Source: Clostridiaceae bacterium (GTDB taxonomy: Bacteria; Bacillota; Clostridia; SK-Y3). From it: a DNA stretch of 63,030 nucleotides. Shown here one piece after another: positions 16,707-26,610 of this stretch (positions are counted from its first letter, which is position 1; each line of letters starts with the position of its first letter). The stretch spans positions 1-63,030 of the forward strand of contig JAAYHJ010000006.1 of the NCBI GenBank assembly GCA_012735465.1. Direction: 5' to 3'. Under the pieces are notes generated by a model. The model was not told where the DNA came from, made no database searches, and worked only from the letters and a program-made list of their open reading frames with translations. The translations under genes and the position numbers were made by a program.

Positions 16707-18737
16707 GTGAAGTTTTCGGATATATCCGTTGCAGTATTAATTGTAGCTATAGTAATAATCATTATTATTCCTGTACCACCTTTTGTGCTGGATATATTGC
16801 TTTCCATAAATATATCCCTTTCAGTGGTAATTTTACTAAATACCGTATATGCAAAAGAAGCATTACAGTTTTCGATTTTTCCTTCTTTACTCCTTATTAC
16901 AACATTGTATAGATTAGCACTGAATATTTCCTCAACCCGTTTAATACTTGCCAAGGGCAATCCCGGTTCGGTGGTAAAAGCTTTTGGTGAGTTTGTAATT
17001 CAGGGAAATGTAGTGGTTGGACTTATTGTCTTTTTAATTATAACAATTGTTCAATTCCTTGTAATTACAAAGGGGTCTGAAAGGGTTTCAGAAGTAGCTG
17101 CCCGATTTACATTGGATGCAATGCCTGGAAAGCAGATGGCTATAGATGCGGATTTGAACTCCGGGCTCATTAATGAGGCTGAAGCGAAAGAAAGAAGAAA
17201 AAATGTCCAAAGGGAAGCGGATTTTTACGGAGCAATGGATGGAGCAAGTAAGTTTGTAAAAGGGGATGCCATTGCAGGAATCATAATCACTTTTATTAAT
17301 ATAATCGGCGGATTTGTAATGGGGATGATAAGGCAAGAAGGGGAGATTCAGGACATTATTAACAAGTATATTAATCTTACTGTAGGGGATGGTTTGGTAA
17401 GCCAGATTCCAGCCCTTCTTATTTCCACTGCAACCGGTATCATTGTAACAAGAGCGGCTTCTGATTCTAATCTCAGCGTGGATTTGGTAAAACAGATCTT
17501 TCAAAACTATACAGTAATGTATATTGCTGCCGGCATAGCTGCCCTGTTGGCTGTTGTTCCCGGTTTACCCTTTTTACCTTTTGCCATTTTGGCAGTTGTG
17601 CTTGTATTAGCAGGATACAATATTCGTAAGCAGATACAGCGTGCAGAAATAAAAGAAGAAATACAGGTTGAAGAACGGGCAGCTGAAGAGATTAGGAAGC
17701 CTGAGAATGTCATTTCCCTTTTACATGTGGACCCGATTGAACTGGAGTTTGGATACGGCATTATTCCTCTGGCGGATGTTAACCAGGGCGGGGACCTGTT
17801 GGATCGGGTGGTTATGATCCGAAGGCAGCTTGCACTGGAATTGGGTATAGTGGTACCAATTATCCGTTTGAGGGATAATATCCAGCTCAGTCCCAATGAA
17901 TATGTTATCAAAATAAAAGGGGTGGAGGTGGCACAGGGTGAATTAATGTTTGATCACTATCTTGCAATGAATCCAGGGACAGTGGAAGAGGAAATTGAAG
18001 GCATAAGAACGGTTGAGCCTGCCTTTGGCCTTCCTGCAATCTGGATAGACGAAAAACAAAGGGAGCGTGCCGAAATACTGGGATACACCGTTGTTGATCC
18101 TCCGTCCATTATTGCAACCCATCTGACAGAAATAATTAAGAAGTTTGCCCATGAGTTGCTGAGCAGACAGGATGTGCAGACGCTGATAGATAATGTGAAG
18201 CAGAGCCATCCGGCATTGGTTGAAGAACTCATTCCTAAACAAATGTCCATCGGTGAAGTACAAAAGGTACTGGCAAATTTATTAAAAGAAGGCGTGTCTA
18301 TAAGGGATTTGGTTACCATATTGGAGACCTTGGCAGATTATATTGGGGTAACCCGTGATACGGATATATTGACCGAGTATGTCAGGCAGGCCTTGGGTAG
18401 AGCAATTTCCAGTCGGGTTATAGGCAAGAATAAAGCAAGTGTAATTACCCTTGATCCCAAACTTGAGCAAACAATTATGCAATCGGTTCAAAATACTGAA
18501 CATGGAACCTATTTGGGCTTGGATCCGGCTGTAACACAAAAGATTATTAATTCGTTGCATAAGCAAATCCAGAAGGTGTTAGCTTTAGGACAGCAACCTA
18601 TTGTATTAGCGTCCCCAATTGTAAGACTATATTTTAAAAAATTAACGGAACAATCTATTCCCGGATTAACTGTTTTATCGTATAATGAGATAGATTCTTC
18701 TGTTGAAGTACAATCAGTAGGAATGGTGAGTATTTAA
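16707..18737 (+). CDS. flhA: Flagellar export protein FlhA
   Basis: FlhA is the large export-gate subunit whose cytoplasmic ring docks chaperone-substrate complexes. The 676-residue protein has about eight membrane helices in the first 310 residues, the conserved cytoplasmic loop with D-A-M-P-G-K-Q-M-A-I-D-A-D-L near 140, and a C-terminal cytoplasmic domain of about 350 residues. Length is typical. GTG at 16707 follows AGGGAGGG. Confidence 0.97.
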   Translation: MKFSDISVAVLIVAIVIIIIIPVPPFVLDILLSINISLSVVILLNTVYAKEALQFSIFPSLLLITTLYRLALNISSTRLILAKGNPGSVVKAFGEFVIQGNVVVGLIVFLIITIVQFLVITKGSERVSEVAARFTLDAMPGKQMAIDADLNSGLINEAEAKERRKNVQREADFYGAMDGASKFVKGDAIAGIIITFINIIGGFVMGMIRQEGEIQDIINKYINLTVGDGLVSQIPALLISTATGIIVTRAASDSNLSVDLVKQIFQNYTVMYIAAGIAALLAVVPGLPFLPFAILAVVLVLAGYNIRKQIQRAEIKEEIQVEERAAEEIRKPENVISLLHVDPIELEFGYGIIPLADVNQGGDLLDRVVMIRRQLALELGIVVPIIRLRDNIQLSPNEYVIKIKGVEVAQGELMFDHYLAMNPGTVEEEIEGIRTVEPAFGLPAIWIDEKQRERAEILGYTVVDPPSIIATHLTEIIKKFAHELLSRQDVQTLIDNVKQSHPALVEELIPKQMSIGEVQKVLANLLKEGVSIRDLVTILETLADYIGVTRDTDILTEYVRQALGRAISSRVIGKNKASVITLDPKLEQTIMQSVQNTEHGTYLGLDPAVTQKIINSLHKQIQKVLALGQQPIVLASPIVRLYFKKLTEQSIPGLTVLSYNEIDSSVEVQSVGMVSI

Positions 18738-18739
18738 AA

Positions 18740-19939
18740 ATGAAGATAAAAAGATATGTGGGAAGAGATATTCAAGATGCTATATTAAAAGTAAGGATGG
18801 ATTTAGGCAGTGATGCCATCATACTGAATACAAGAAAAATAAGACAAAAGGGCATAAAGGGGTTTTTCTATAAGCCTGTAGTTGAGGTGCTGGCAGCGAT
18901 AGATGAAGGGGTATCTCCTGCCCGCTCCCAGGAGGTAGGACTGGTAGCGGCCAGGAATCATAATAAAAAAGATGACACGGGTATACACCAGGATAGTGAC
19001 TCGGCAGAAATCAGGGAACTGCAAAAGAAAGTAAACGATATAGAAAAGCTTGTGGAAAAGATTTACCAGCAAACGCAAAACATGTATGCGACAAACAAGT
19101 ATAATGGGTTGCAGTCAAATCCAGCAGACAGGACATCAAGGATGATGGAGATTTTTTACACCAATTTAATTGATAATAATGTGGAGCCAGCCCTTGTAGA
19201 TGAGCTGATAAATGAGATTAAAGGTACCCTTTCCAATAATGCAAGTATGCATGAGATTGCAGCAAGAATGTATGCTTCCATTGCTTCTTTATTGGGCAAA
19301 CCCCAGCCTATTGGCATGGACAATGGCTCAAAAGCAAAGGTAGTAATCTTTGTTGGTCCTACTGGCGTGGGTAAAACCACAACATTAGCCAAGCTTGCTG
19401 CAATTTATTCGATCCAGTATAAAAAAGATATAGGCATTATTTCTACTGATACATATAGGATTGCTGCTGTGGAACAATTGAAAACTTATGCGGATATACT
19501 GGGGCTACCCCTGGAAATTGCTTATTCACCTGAAGAAGTTAAGGATGCTATAAATAAGTTTAAGGATAAAAACTATATATTCATAGATACGGCTGGTAAA
19601 AGTCATAAAGATGTCCAGCAGCTTGAAGAATTGAAAAGAATTATTAAGATAAGCAACCCGGAAGAGATTTTTTTGCTTATAAGTTTAACCACCGATAATA
19701 ATGTATGTAAAGAAATTATAGATAGCTATAATTTTCTTAAGGATTATCGCATAATATTTACCAAAATGGATGAAACAATTTCATTGGGCGTTATTGTAAA
19801 CGTTTTAAAATACTCTAAGAATAAGTTATCATATATTACGACAGGACAATCAGTTCCGGATGATATAGAAATTGCAGATGCCGATAAAATTATAAAAAAA
19901 CTATTAGGGAGTATCCAATATGAGAGATCAGGCAGATAG
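18740..19939 (+). CDS. flhF: Flagellar SRP-like GTPase FlhF
   Basis: FlhF is an SRP-type GTPase that sets flagellar placement and number together with FlhG. The 399-residue protein has a basic N-terminal B domain, a linking N domain (about 130-195) and a G domain with G-P-T-G-V-G-K-T at 206-213, D-T-Y-R near 235, and D-T-A-G-K near 280. It starts 2 bases after flhA and overlaps flhG by 20 bases. Confidence 0.95.
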   Translation: MKIKRYVGRDIQDAILKVRMDLGSDAIILNTRKIRQKGIKGFFYKPVVEVLAAIDEGVSPARSQEVGLVAARNHNKKDDTGIHQDSDSAEIRELQKKVNDIEKLVEKIYQQTQNMYATNKYNGLQSNPADRTSRMMEIFYTNLIDNNVEPALVDELINEIKGTLSNNASMHEIAARMYASIASLLGKPQPIGMDNGSKAKVVIFVGPTGVGKTTTLAKLAAIYSIQYKKDIGIISTDTYRIAAVEQLKTYADILGLPLEIAYSPEEVKDAINKFKDKNYIFIDTAGKSHKDVQQLEELKRIIKISNPEEIFLLISLTTDNNVCKEIIDSYNFLKDYRIIFTKMDETISLGVIVNVLKYSKNKLSYITTGQSVPDDIEIADADKIIKKLLGSIQYERSGR

Positions 19940-20840
19940 ATTAAGAGAGATAATAAGCAGGCTTAAGACACAGAAAGAAGAAAGCTCACCTCTAATGGAA
20001 AGCACTCCTAATCAAAAAAAGTGCAGGGTATTAACGATAACAAGCGGTAAGGGTGGAGTGGGGAAAACAACTATTTCCGTAAACTTAGCGTTAAGCTTAG
20101 GTAAAATGGGATATCGGGTTGTTATTTTGGATGCGGATCTTGGCTTGGCAAACATTGACGTATTATTTGGTATTTCCCCTTCTTATACCTTGTTGGATGT
20201 TATTAAAAACGAGAAGACGATATTTGATACTTTGACCGAAGGCCCAATGAATGTAAAGTTTATTTCCGGTGGATGTGGTATGCAGGAAATGGCAAACCTT
20301 GAAAAAGAGCAACTGGAATCTATAATTGAAAAAATTTCTTTCTTGGAAAATGTTGCCGATATTATTCTAATTGATACAGGGGCTGGTATATCTGAAAGTG
20401 TTATTCGATTTGTACTTGCAGCAGATGAAGTAATATTAATTACCACTCCTGAGCCAACATCAATCATGGATGCTTATGCACTGGTAAAAACGGTATCATA
20501 TAATGATAAAAACAAGATAATACAGTTAGTGGTAAATCGTGCTCGTAGCGAAAAAGAGGCTTTACATGTGACAAGGAAGCTATCTAATGCAGTGGAGACA
20601 TTTTTAAATATAAAACCCTATAGTCTGGGGTACATAATGTATGATAGCAATATTGAAAAGGCAATAAAAAGCCAGGAACCATTTATTATTAGCCATCCCA
20701 GAACACTGGTGTCCAGGCAATTCAGTGAAATTGCCCATAAACTTATGCGGGTTAATCAGGACCGATCTAAAAATACTTATGGCTTAAGAGGATTTTTGCA
20801 TAAGTTTATTAATGTTAATAATGCATCATGGTACAGGTAA
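19920..20840 (+). CDS. flhG: MinD-like ATPase FlhG (YlxH)
   Basis: FlhG is a MinD/ParA-type ATPase that activates FlhF GTP hydrolysis and limits flagellar number. The 306-residue protein has an N-terminal helix with the glutamine/arginine-rich FlhF-activating segment (R-D-Q-A-D-R-L-R), the deviant Walker A motif K-G-G-V-G-K-T at about 44-50 and D-A-D-L-G-L-A-N-I-D near 76. Overlap with flhF indicates coupled translation. Confidence 0.94.
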   Translation: MRDQADRLREIISRLKTQKEESSPLMESTPNQKKCRVLTITSGKGGVGKTTISVNLALSLGKMGYRVVILDADLGLANIDVLFGISPSYTLLDVIKNEKTIFDTLTEGPMNVKFISGGCGMQEMANLEKEQLESIIEKISFLENVADIILIDTGAGISESVIRFVLAADEVILITTPEPTSIMDAYALVKTVSYNDKNKIIQLVVNRARSEKEALHVTRKLSNAVETFLNIKPYSLGYIMYDSNIEKAIKSQEPFIISHPRTLVSRQFSEIAHKLMRVNQDRSKNTYGLRGFLHKFINVNNASWYR

Positions 20841-20850
20841 GGATGGTATA

Positions 20851-21537
20851 ATGAATATCAGAGATGTTAGTATAGGAACAAAGCTTGAGCTTACTTTATA
20901 TGATATTAGAGGAAAGGAAAAGGAAACAACTTATGTTAGCCAGCTTGAAGAAATATTAAATTCGGAGCAAATCCTTATTGCTGCTCCGATATACCAAGGA
21001 AGGTTTATATATGTTCCTAGGGGCAGCAGGCTAAAGGTGGTATTTCCTCATGAGGTCGGTCTATTCTCTTTTTATGGCGAAATCGATGGATATCGAAAAA
21101 AAGGGAATGTAATAGTTTATAAACTCCGGATAACTACGGAAATCACCAAGATACAAAGAAGAGAGTATTATAGGTTCAATTGTGTAGTTCCTGTTAAGAT
21201 AAGAGTTGTATCCAGTGCTGACGATAATGATGATAATAATCGAGAGGATTCCAGATCTTTTGTTAATGAATTAGCAAGGGATATAAGTGGAGGCGGAATA
21301 GGATTTTTTTCAAATCGTGTTTATAATATGGATGAAGTTTTGGAGCTAGAGGTAGATATTGAAGGAAATATAATAAAGACTCTTGGTAAGGTCGTTCGTT
21401 GCCGTTTATTAAATGATGAAAAGAATCTATATGATGTGGGCATCGTATACAAAGATATTAATGAAAGAGACCGTGATGTGATCATTAAATTTATTTTTGA
21501 TAAACAGGTAAAATTGATTCAAAAGGGAATGTTGTGA
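20851..21537 (+). CDS. PilZ-domain c-di-GMP flagellar brake protein (YcgR/MotI-like)
   Basis: The 228-residue protein has an N-terminal YcgR-type beta domain (about 1-95) and a C-terminal PilZ domain with both c-di-GMP binding motifs: R104-x-x-x-R108 and D-x-S-x-G-G at 144-149. Proteins of this type (YcgR, MotI/DgrA) bind c-di-GMP and slow or disengage the motor. Position between flhG and cheB matches the ylxF-like slot used in clostridia. The ATG at 20851 follows AAGGATGG; the longer frame from 20812 overlaps flhG and has no site. Confidence 0.9.
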   Translation: MNIRDVSIGTKLELTLYDIRGKEKETTYVSQLEEILNSEQILIAAPIYQGRFIYVPRGSRLKVVFPHEVGLFSFYGEIDGYRKKGNVIVYKLRITTEITKIQRREYYRFNCVVPVKIRVVSSADDNDDNNREDSRSFVNELARDISGGGIGFFSNRVYNMDEVLELEVDIEGNIIKTLGKVVRCRLLNDEKNLYDVGIVYKDINERDRDVIIKFIFDKQVKLIQKGML

Positions 21538-21538
21538 A

Positions 21539-22588
21539 ATGGCAATACGAGTAATTGTTGTAGATGATTCAGCTTTTATGCGAAAGATAATATCTGATGT
21601 ATTAAATTCAGACAAGGATATTCAGGTAATATATGCTGCTTCAAATGGTAAAGAAGCGTTGGAAAAAATAAAGCAATATTCTCCGGACGTAGTCACATTG
21701 GATGTTGAGATGCCAACAATGGATGGATTGGAATGTTTAAGGCATATAATGAAGGAACATCCTCTTCCTGTTATTATGATTAGCAGCTTAACAAGCGAAG
21801 GTGCTGAAGCTACCATAAAAGCATTAGAACTGGGAGCTATTGATTTTATAGCAAAGCCACTGAATTTTTTCAATATAAACAGTGATAGATTCAGAGAGGA
21901 AATGATAAGGAAAATAAAAGTGGCAAGGAATTCGATGGTAACTCCCTTTACGTACCAGTTAAGGAGTAGAAGCAGTGGTAAGACCAAACACAATAGCAGT
22001 TTAAAAAATATAGTTGCAATTGGTACATCAACCGGTGGGCCCAGGGCTTTGCAGCAGGTAATCCCATTAATACCAGGGAATATTCCTGCTGCATTTACCG
22101 TTGTACAACACATGCCTCCTGGATTTACAAAATCTCTGGCTGCACGATTGGATGGTATGAGTGAGCTGTCGGTTAAAGAAGCAGAAGAAGGTGATGTTTT
22201 ACAGGCAGGTAATGTATATATTGCACCGGGTGATTATCATTTAAAGGTTCATAAAGACAATCTAAGCGACCGTTTGGTAATACATCTGGATAAAAGTGAT
22301 TCCAATGATGCAGGAAGACATAGACCTTCTGTTAATGTTATGATGAATTCTTTATCAGACACAGGGCTTAAGAATATTATCGGTGTTATAATGACTGGCA
22401 TGGGTAACGACGGATGTGAAGGATTGAAAAAATTAAAAGAAAAAAATAATGCATATATTATTGCGCAGAGCAAAGAATCTTGTGTTGTATATGGCATGCC
22501 AAAAGCTGCTGTTAGTGCAGGTATTGTTGATAGGATCGTGCCGCTGGATGAAATCAGCAATGTCATTACAAAAATGGTGGGGGTGTGA
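21539..22588 (+). CDS. cheB: Chemotaxis protein-glutamate methylesterase CheB
   Basis: CheB removes methyl groups from (and deamidates) chemoreceptors for adaptation. The 349-residue protein has a receiver domain (1-125) with D9-D10 and phospho-acceptor D55, a linker and a methylesterase domain (about 155-347) with catalytic S164, H191 and D291. All residues are present. Its partner methyltransferase CheR is not in the window. It begins one base after the PilZ gene stop. Confidence 0.96.
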   Translation: MAIRVIVVDDSAFMRKIISDVLNSDKDIQVIYAASNGKEALEKIKQYSPDVVTLDVEMPTMDGLECLRHIMKEHPLPVIMISSLTSEGAEATIKALELGAIDFIAKPLNFFNINSDRFREEMIRKIKVARNSMVTPFTYQLRSRSSGKTKHNSSLKNIVAIGTSTGGPRALQQVIPLIPGNIPAAFTVVQHMPPGFTKSLAARLDGMSELSVKEAEEGDVLQAGNVYIAPGDYHLKVHKDNLSDRLVIHLDKSDSNDAGRHRPSVNVMMNSLSDTGLKNIIGVIMTGMGNDGCEGLKKLKEKNNAYIIAQSKESCVVYGMPKAAVSAGIVDRIVPLDEISNVITKMVGV

Positions 22589-22592
22589 GAAG

Positions 22593-24623
22593 ATGGATAT
22601 GAGTCAATATCTTGAACTTTTTATTGATGAATCTAAAGAGCATTTGCAAAGTCTTAACCAGAGTTTGCTTGAGCTTGAAAAAAAACCTGACAGTATGCCC
22701 ACATTAAATGAAATTTTTCGGGTTGCCCATACATTAAAAGGCATGTCAGGTACCATGGGTTATTCAAAAATGGCTGCATTAACCCATGATATGGAAAATG
22801 TTCTTCAAAAGATAAGAAATGGCAAGATAAAAGTAAATTCAGAAGTAATAGATGTGCTCTTTAAGTGCTTGGATGCCCTTGAAAACTACTTGCAGAGTAT
22901 CATTAAGACAGGTGCTGAAGGAGAGGATAAATATGAGAATGTTATCAAGATGTTGAACAAATTGCTTGAAACGGAAAAAACAGGAGACACTAATCCTTTT
23001 GTAGCAAATACAAAAAACCAGCTTCCACCCCTGGAACATGCAAGTGCTTCTCTGGAGTTGGATGAATATGTGCAAAATGTAATAAACAAGGCTATTGATA
23101 TGGGTATGAATGCCTTTAGGGTTACCGTTCGACTGAATAAAGGCTGTGTATTAAAATCTGCCAGGGCATTTATTATCTTTAAGGCTTTGGAGAATAATGG
23201 AAGTATCTTAAAATCTGACCCGAAGGTCGAAGATATTGAAGATGAAAAGTTTGATTTTGAATTTACCGTAGTCATTGTATCAAAAGAAACCAGTGAAAAA
23301 ATATCCAAAGAATTATATGGTATTGCAGAAGTAGAAGAAGTAATAATTGATCCAATATATGCAAGTTCGGTAAGCGAGAAAAATAATAATCAAGTTTTAC
23401 AAAATGAAGCCTGGGAGTTGGAAGGGGAAGAGGAACAGGTTAAAGAACAAAAAAATAAAGAAAAGGGCAGAGCAAGAAAAACAGTAAGGGTAGATATTGA
23501 CAGATTGGATAATTTGATGAACCTGGTCAGTGAGCTTATAATAATAAAAACCCGCTTGGAAGACATTGATGTGGACGATTCAAATCAGGGTTATAGTGAA
23601 GCTGTTGAGTACCTTGAAAGGGTTACAACAAGTTTACATGATGCCGTAATGAAGGTGCGCATGGTGCCTGTGGAAATGGTGTTCAATCGCTTCCCCAGGA
23701 TGATAAGGGATTTATCAAGGGAACTGGGCAAACAAATAGTGTTAAACATGTATGGTTCTGACACGGAAGTGGACAGGACAGTCATTGATGAAATCGGAGA
23801 TCCACTTATTCATCTTTTAAGAAATGCTGCAGATCACGGTATCGAGACTCCTGAAATAAGAGCTAGCAGGAATAAGCCAAAAAGCGGAACAATTAACCTG
23901 AAATCCTATCATGATGGGAATAACGTAATTATTGAAGTACAGGATGACGGAAATGGTATTGATATTGAAAAGGTAAGGAAGAAAGCTGTTGAAAAGGGGT
24001 TGGTAACCAAGGAAGTTGCGGATTCCCTTTCAGAAAAAGAAGTTCTTGATTTTCTGTTTCGCCCAAGTTTTAGTACGGTAGATAAGGTTACCGACATATC
24101 AGGCCGGGGTGTCGGTTTGGATGTGGTAAAAACTAAAATAGAAGCCCTGGGTGGTGTTATAGATATAGAAACGGAGAAAGGGAAAGGCAGTAAGTTTATA
24201 ATAAGGCTTCCTTTAACACTGGCCATAATTCAGGCATTGATGGTTGTGTTGGGGGAAGAAAAGTATGCAATTCCTCTTAACTCCATTAAGGAGATTATAA
24301 AAATAAAGCCTGAAGATATTAAACTGGTTCAGAAGCAGGAAGTGTTTTTGCTCCGCAATAGCGTTATACCTCTTATTCGCCTGGACCGTATTTTGGAAGT
24401 TCCCAAGAGTGAAGAAAAGGAAAAGAAGCAAGCAACAATTATAATTGTCCGAAAAGGAGATAAACTTACTGGCTTCATGGTGGACAAGCTTATTGGACAG
24501 CAGGAGATTGTCATAAAATCTATTGGAAAACACCTTTCAGGTATAAAATACATAGCCGGTGCTACCATTCTTGGTGATGGACAGGTAGCTTTAATCCTGG
24601 ATGTCAATTCATTGGCAGTCTGA
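22593..24623 (+). CDS. cheA: Chemotaxis histidine kinase CheA
   Basis: CheA passes phosphate to CheY and CheB in response to receptors. The 676-residue protein has an Hpt domain with H46 (V-A-H-T-L-K-G), a CheY-binding P2-like region, a dimerisation domain (about 300-370), an HATPase domain with the N box L-L-R-N-A-A-D-H-G and G boxes D-D-G-N-G-I and G-R-G-V-G-L-D-V-V, and a C-terminal CheW-like domain. I place the start at ATG 22593 after GGGGGTG; the open frame extends upstream inside cheB but in a non-coding frame. Confidence 0.97.
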   Translation: MDMSQYLELFIDESKEHLQSLNQSLLELEKKPDSMPTLNEIFRVAHTLKGMSGTMGYSKMAALTHDMENVLQKIRNGKIKVNSEVIDVLFKCLDALENYLQSIIKTGAEGEDKYENVIKMLNKLLETEKTGDTNPFVANTKNQLPPLEHASASLELDEYVQNVINKAIDMGMNAFRVTVRLNKGCVLKSARAFIIFKALENNGSILKSDPKVEDIEDEKFDFEFTVVIVSKETSEKISKELYGIAEVEEVIIDPIYASSVSEKNNNQVLQNEAWELEGEEEQVKEQKNKEKGRARKTVRVDIDRLDNLMNLVSELIIIKTRLEDIDVDDSNQGYSEAVEYLERVTTSLHDAVMKVRMVPVEMVFNRFPRMIRDLSRELGKQIVLNMYGSDTEVDRTVIDEIGDPLIHLLRNAADHGIETPEIRASRNKPKSGTINLKSYHDGNNVIIEVQDDGNGIDIEKVRKKAVEKGLVTKEVADSLSEKEVLDFLFRPSFSTVDKVTDISGRGVGLDVVKTKIEALGGVIDIETEKGKGSKFIIRLPLTLAIIQALMVVLGEEKYAIPLNSIKEIIKIKPEDIKLVQKQEVFLLRNSVIPLIRLDRILEVPKSEEKEKKQATIIIVRKGDKLTGFMVDKLIGQQEIVIKSIGKHLSGIKYIAGATILGDGQVALILDVNSLAV

Positions 24624-24637
24624 AAGGGGGGATCATA

Positions 24638-25066
24638 GTGAATGATTCATATTCAAAGCAGTATGTTGTATTCACTCTGGATAAAGATGAATATGCAATA
24701 GATATTCAAAGGGTTGTAGAAATAGTTACACCCACGGCAATTACAAGAGTTCCAAAGGCACCCGGTTATATACGAGGCGTGATTAATCTACGAGGGGAAA
24801 TTATTCCCGTGATGGGACTCAGAGAAAAATTTAATATGCCACGGGAAGAAAAATCAGAAGATGTTCGCATCATAATTATTAAGGTTAATGATGCTTCTAT
24901 TGGTTGTTTTGTTGATTCCGTGCTGGAGGTTATAACTCTTGAAAGTGACCAGATTGAAAGCATATCAAATTATAATAATGATGAGTCCTTTGATTTTATA
25001 TATGGGGTAGGGAAGCTGAACCAGCGGGTTATAACATTAATAGATGTGGACAAGTTGATGTATTAG
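24638..25066 (+). CDS. cheW: Chemotaxis coupling protein CheW
   Basis: CheW links CheA to chemoreceptors in the signalling array. The 142-residue protein is a single CheW domain with the motif P-G-Y-I-R-G-V-I-N-L-R-G (about 42-53) and V-D-S-V-L-E-V near 97. GTG at 24638 follows AAAGGGGGG. Length and motif are typical. Confidence 0.95.
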   Translation: MNDSYSKQYVVFTLDKDEYAIDIQRVVEIVTPTAITRVPKAPGYIRGVINLRGEIIPVMGLREKFNMPREEKSEDVRIIIIKVNDASIGCFVDSVLEVITLESDQIESISNYNNDESFDFIYGVGKLNQRVITLIDVDKLMY

Positions 25067-25115
25067 TAAAAATATAGAATATATATTATTTGAAATTTTA
25101 ATTAAGGAGGATAGT

Positions 25116-25736
25116 ATGTCAATATCAATAGAAAACTTAAATGCCCTTCAGTTAGATGTGCTTAGAGAAATTGGAAATATTGGTGCAGGCAATGCCGTAA
25201 CTTCCCTTGCAAAGATGCTTAACCGTAAAGTGGATATGAATATTCCGAAGGTTCAAATTCTTGAATTCAAGGAAATAGCCAATTTATTAGGGGGCGCAGA
25301 TAATACTGTCACAGGGATATTATTTAGTGTTTCCGGGGGTTTAGATGGATATATTATGTTTGTGTTCGAACAGAAATATGCCCATACGCTGGTTAATATG
25401 ATAATGGGGACTCCGGAAGTAGAAGCTTGTGATTTTAACGAGATGGAAATTTCTGCCCTGAAAGAAGTAGGTAATATACTGGCAGGTTCCTACTTGTCTG
25501 CCCTGTCAACCTTGACTAATTTAAGAATTATGCCATCGGTCCCTTATTTGACTATTGATATGGCAGGAGCAATACTCAGCGTTCCAGCTATCGAATTTGG
25601 TAAAGTAGGTGATTCTGTCCTGTTTATAGAAACGGAATTCAGTGATTGTGATTATAAAATCCTGGGAAATTTCTTTTTAATACCTAGTGTAGGGTCTTAT
25701 GAAGTATTATTAAAATCTTTAGGGGTAATAAGTTAA
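25116..25736 (+). CDS. cheC: CheY-P phosphatase CheC
   Basis: CheC dephosphorylates CheY-P and is stimulated by CheD. The 206-residue protein keeps both active-site motifs, E18-x-x-N21 (R-E-I-G-N-I-G-A-G-N) and E117-x-x-N120 (K-E-V-G-N-I-L-A-G). It ends with a 1-base overlap into cheD, as in B. subtilis. The region contains two CheY-P phosphatases, CheC and FliY. Confidence 0.95.
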   Translation: MSISIENLNALQLDVLREIGNIGAGNAVTSLAKMLNRKVDMNIPKVQILEFKEIANLLGGADNTVTGILFSVSGGLDGYIMFVFEQKYAHTLVNMIMGTPEVEACDFNEMEISALKEVGNILAGSYLSALSTLTNLRIMPSVPYLTIDMAGAILSVPAIEFGKVGDSVLFIETEFSDCDYKILGNFFLIPSVGSYEVLLKSLGVIS

Positions 25737-26221
25737 TGGACAATTTAGTACGAGTGGGAATGGCGGATCTAAAAGTTGCAAAATATCCTGGAATCCTTAC
25801 TACTTTAGGACTTGGTTCGTGTGTTGGAATAGCTTTGTTTGATCCATCCTCAAGAATTGGGGGTTTGGCTCATATTATGCTACCCAGTAGTAAACAGGTG
25901 AAAAACAATACGAATAAGGCAAAGTTTGCAGATACCGCAATAGTTCAGCTATTGGAAGAGATGCTGAGTATTGGTGCAAAAAAAAATAATATAATTGCAA
26001 AGCTGGCAGGTGGTGCTCAAATGTTTTCTTTTTCTCAAACAAGCGATATAGTGAGAATTGGAGATAGAAATGCGGCTGCCAGTAGGGAAGTACTGCAAAG
26101 TTTATCCATACCTATTGTTGCAGAGGACACGGGAGGTAATTTTGGTAGGACAATAGAATTGTATACTGAAAATGGTATTCTTGTTGTGAAAACGATTGGA
26201 CATGGTATAAGACGTTTGTAA
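25736..26221 (+). CDS. cheD: Chemoreceptor glutamine deamidase CheD
   Basis: CheD deamidates receptor glutamines and binds CheC. The 161-residue protein has the catalytic C29 (L-G-L-G-S-C-V-G) and H46 (L-A-H-I-M-L-P). Length is typical. The adjacent overlapping cheC supports the CheC-CheD feedback pair of Gram-positive adaptation. Confidence 0.95.
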   Translation: MDNLVRVGMADLKVAKYPGILTTLGLGSCVGIALFDPSSRIGGLAHIMLPSSKQVKNNTNKAKFADTAIVQLLEEMLSIGAKKNNIIAKLAGGAQMFSFSQTSDIVRIGDRNAAASREVLQSLSIPIVAEDTGGNFGRTIELYTENGILVVKTIGHGIRRL

Positions 26222-26235
26222 AAGGAGAACCATGT

Positions 26236-26562
26236 ATGAGAATATTACACTATATTCCTGGTTTTTTATCCCTGATAGGTGCTTTAATCGTAATTATTGC
26301 AAGTTTATGTCAGCAAGTACCATTTTCTGATTTGTGTATATATACCTCCATTGTTCTTATTGTATTTTATATCATTGGTTTATTTGTTCGAAAAGTGTTT
26401 TCAGATGCTTATGAGGAAATTAAAGAAAAGGAAAGACGTAAAGAAATAGAAATAGAGCTGCAAAAGGCAATAGAAATGCAGAAGGGAAAAGACAAACAAA
26501 AAGAAACAGAAGTGCTCAAAGAAAAAAGCGAGTCCAAGACATTATCCGATAGGGATAAATAA
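26236..26562 (+). CDS. Unknown two-helix membrane protein between cheD and sigD
   Basis: I do not recognise this 108-residue protein. It has two hydrophobic segments (about 6-26 and 33-54), then a basic turn and a strongly charged lysine/glutamate-rich helix to the end, likely cytoplasmic. No catalytic motif is visible. The gene has a good ribosome site (AAAGGAG) and sits in the operon in the same direction, 14 bases after cheD and 48 before sigD, so it is probably co-expressed. A link to motility is only positional. Confidence 0.75.
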   Translation: MRILHYIPGFLSLIGALIVIIASLCQQVPFSDLCIYTSIVLIVFYIIGLFVRKVFSDAYEEIKEKERRKEIEIELQKAIEMQKGKDKQKETEVLKEKSESKTLSDRDK

Positions 26563-26610
26563 AATAAATTTACAAAAATAGCAATATAACATTTAGGAGA
26601 GAAAGTAAAC

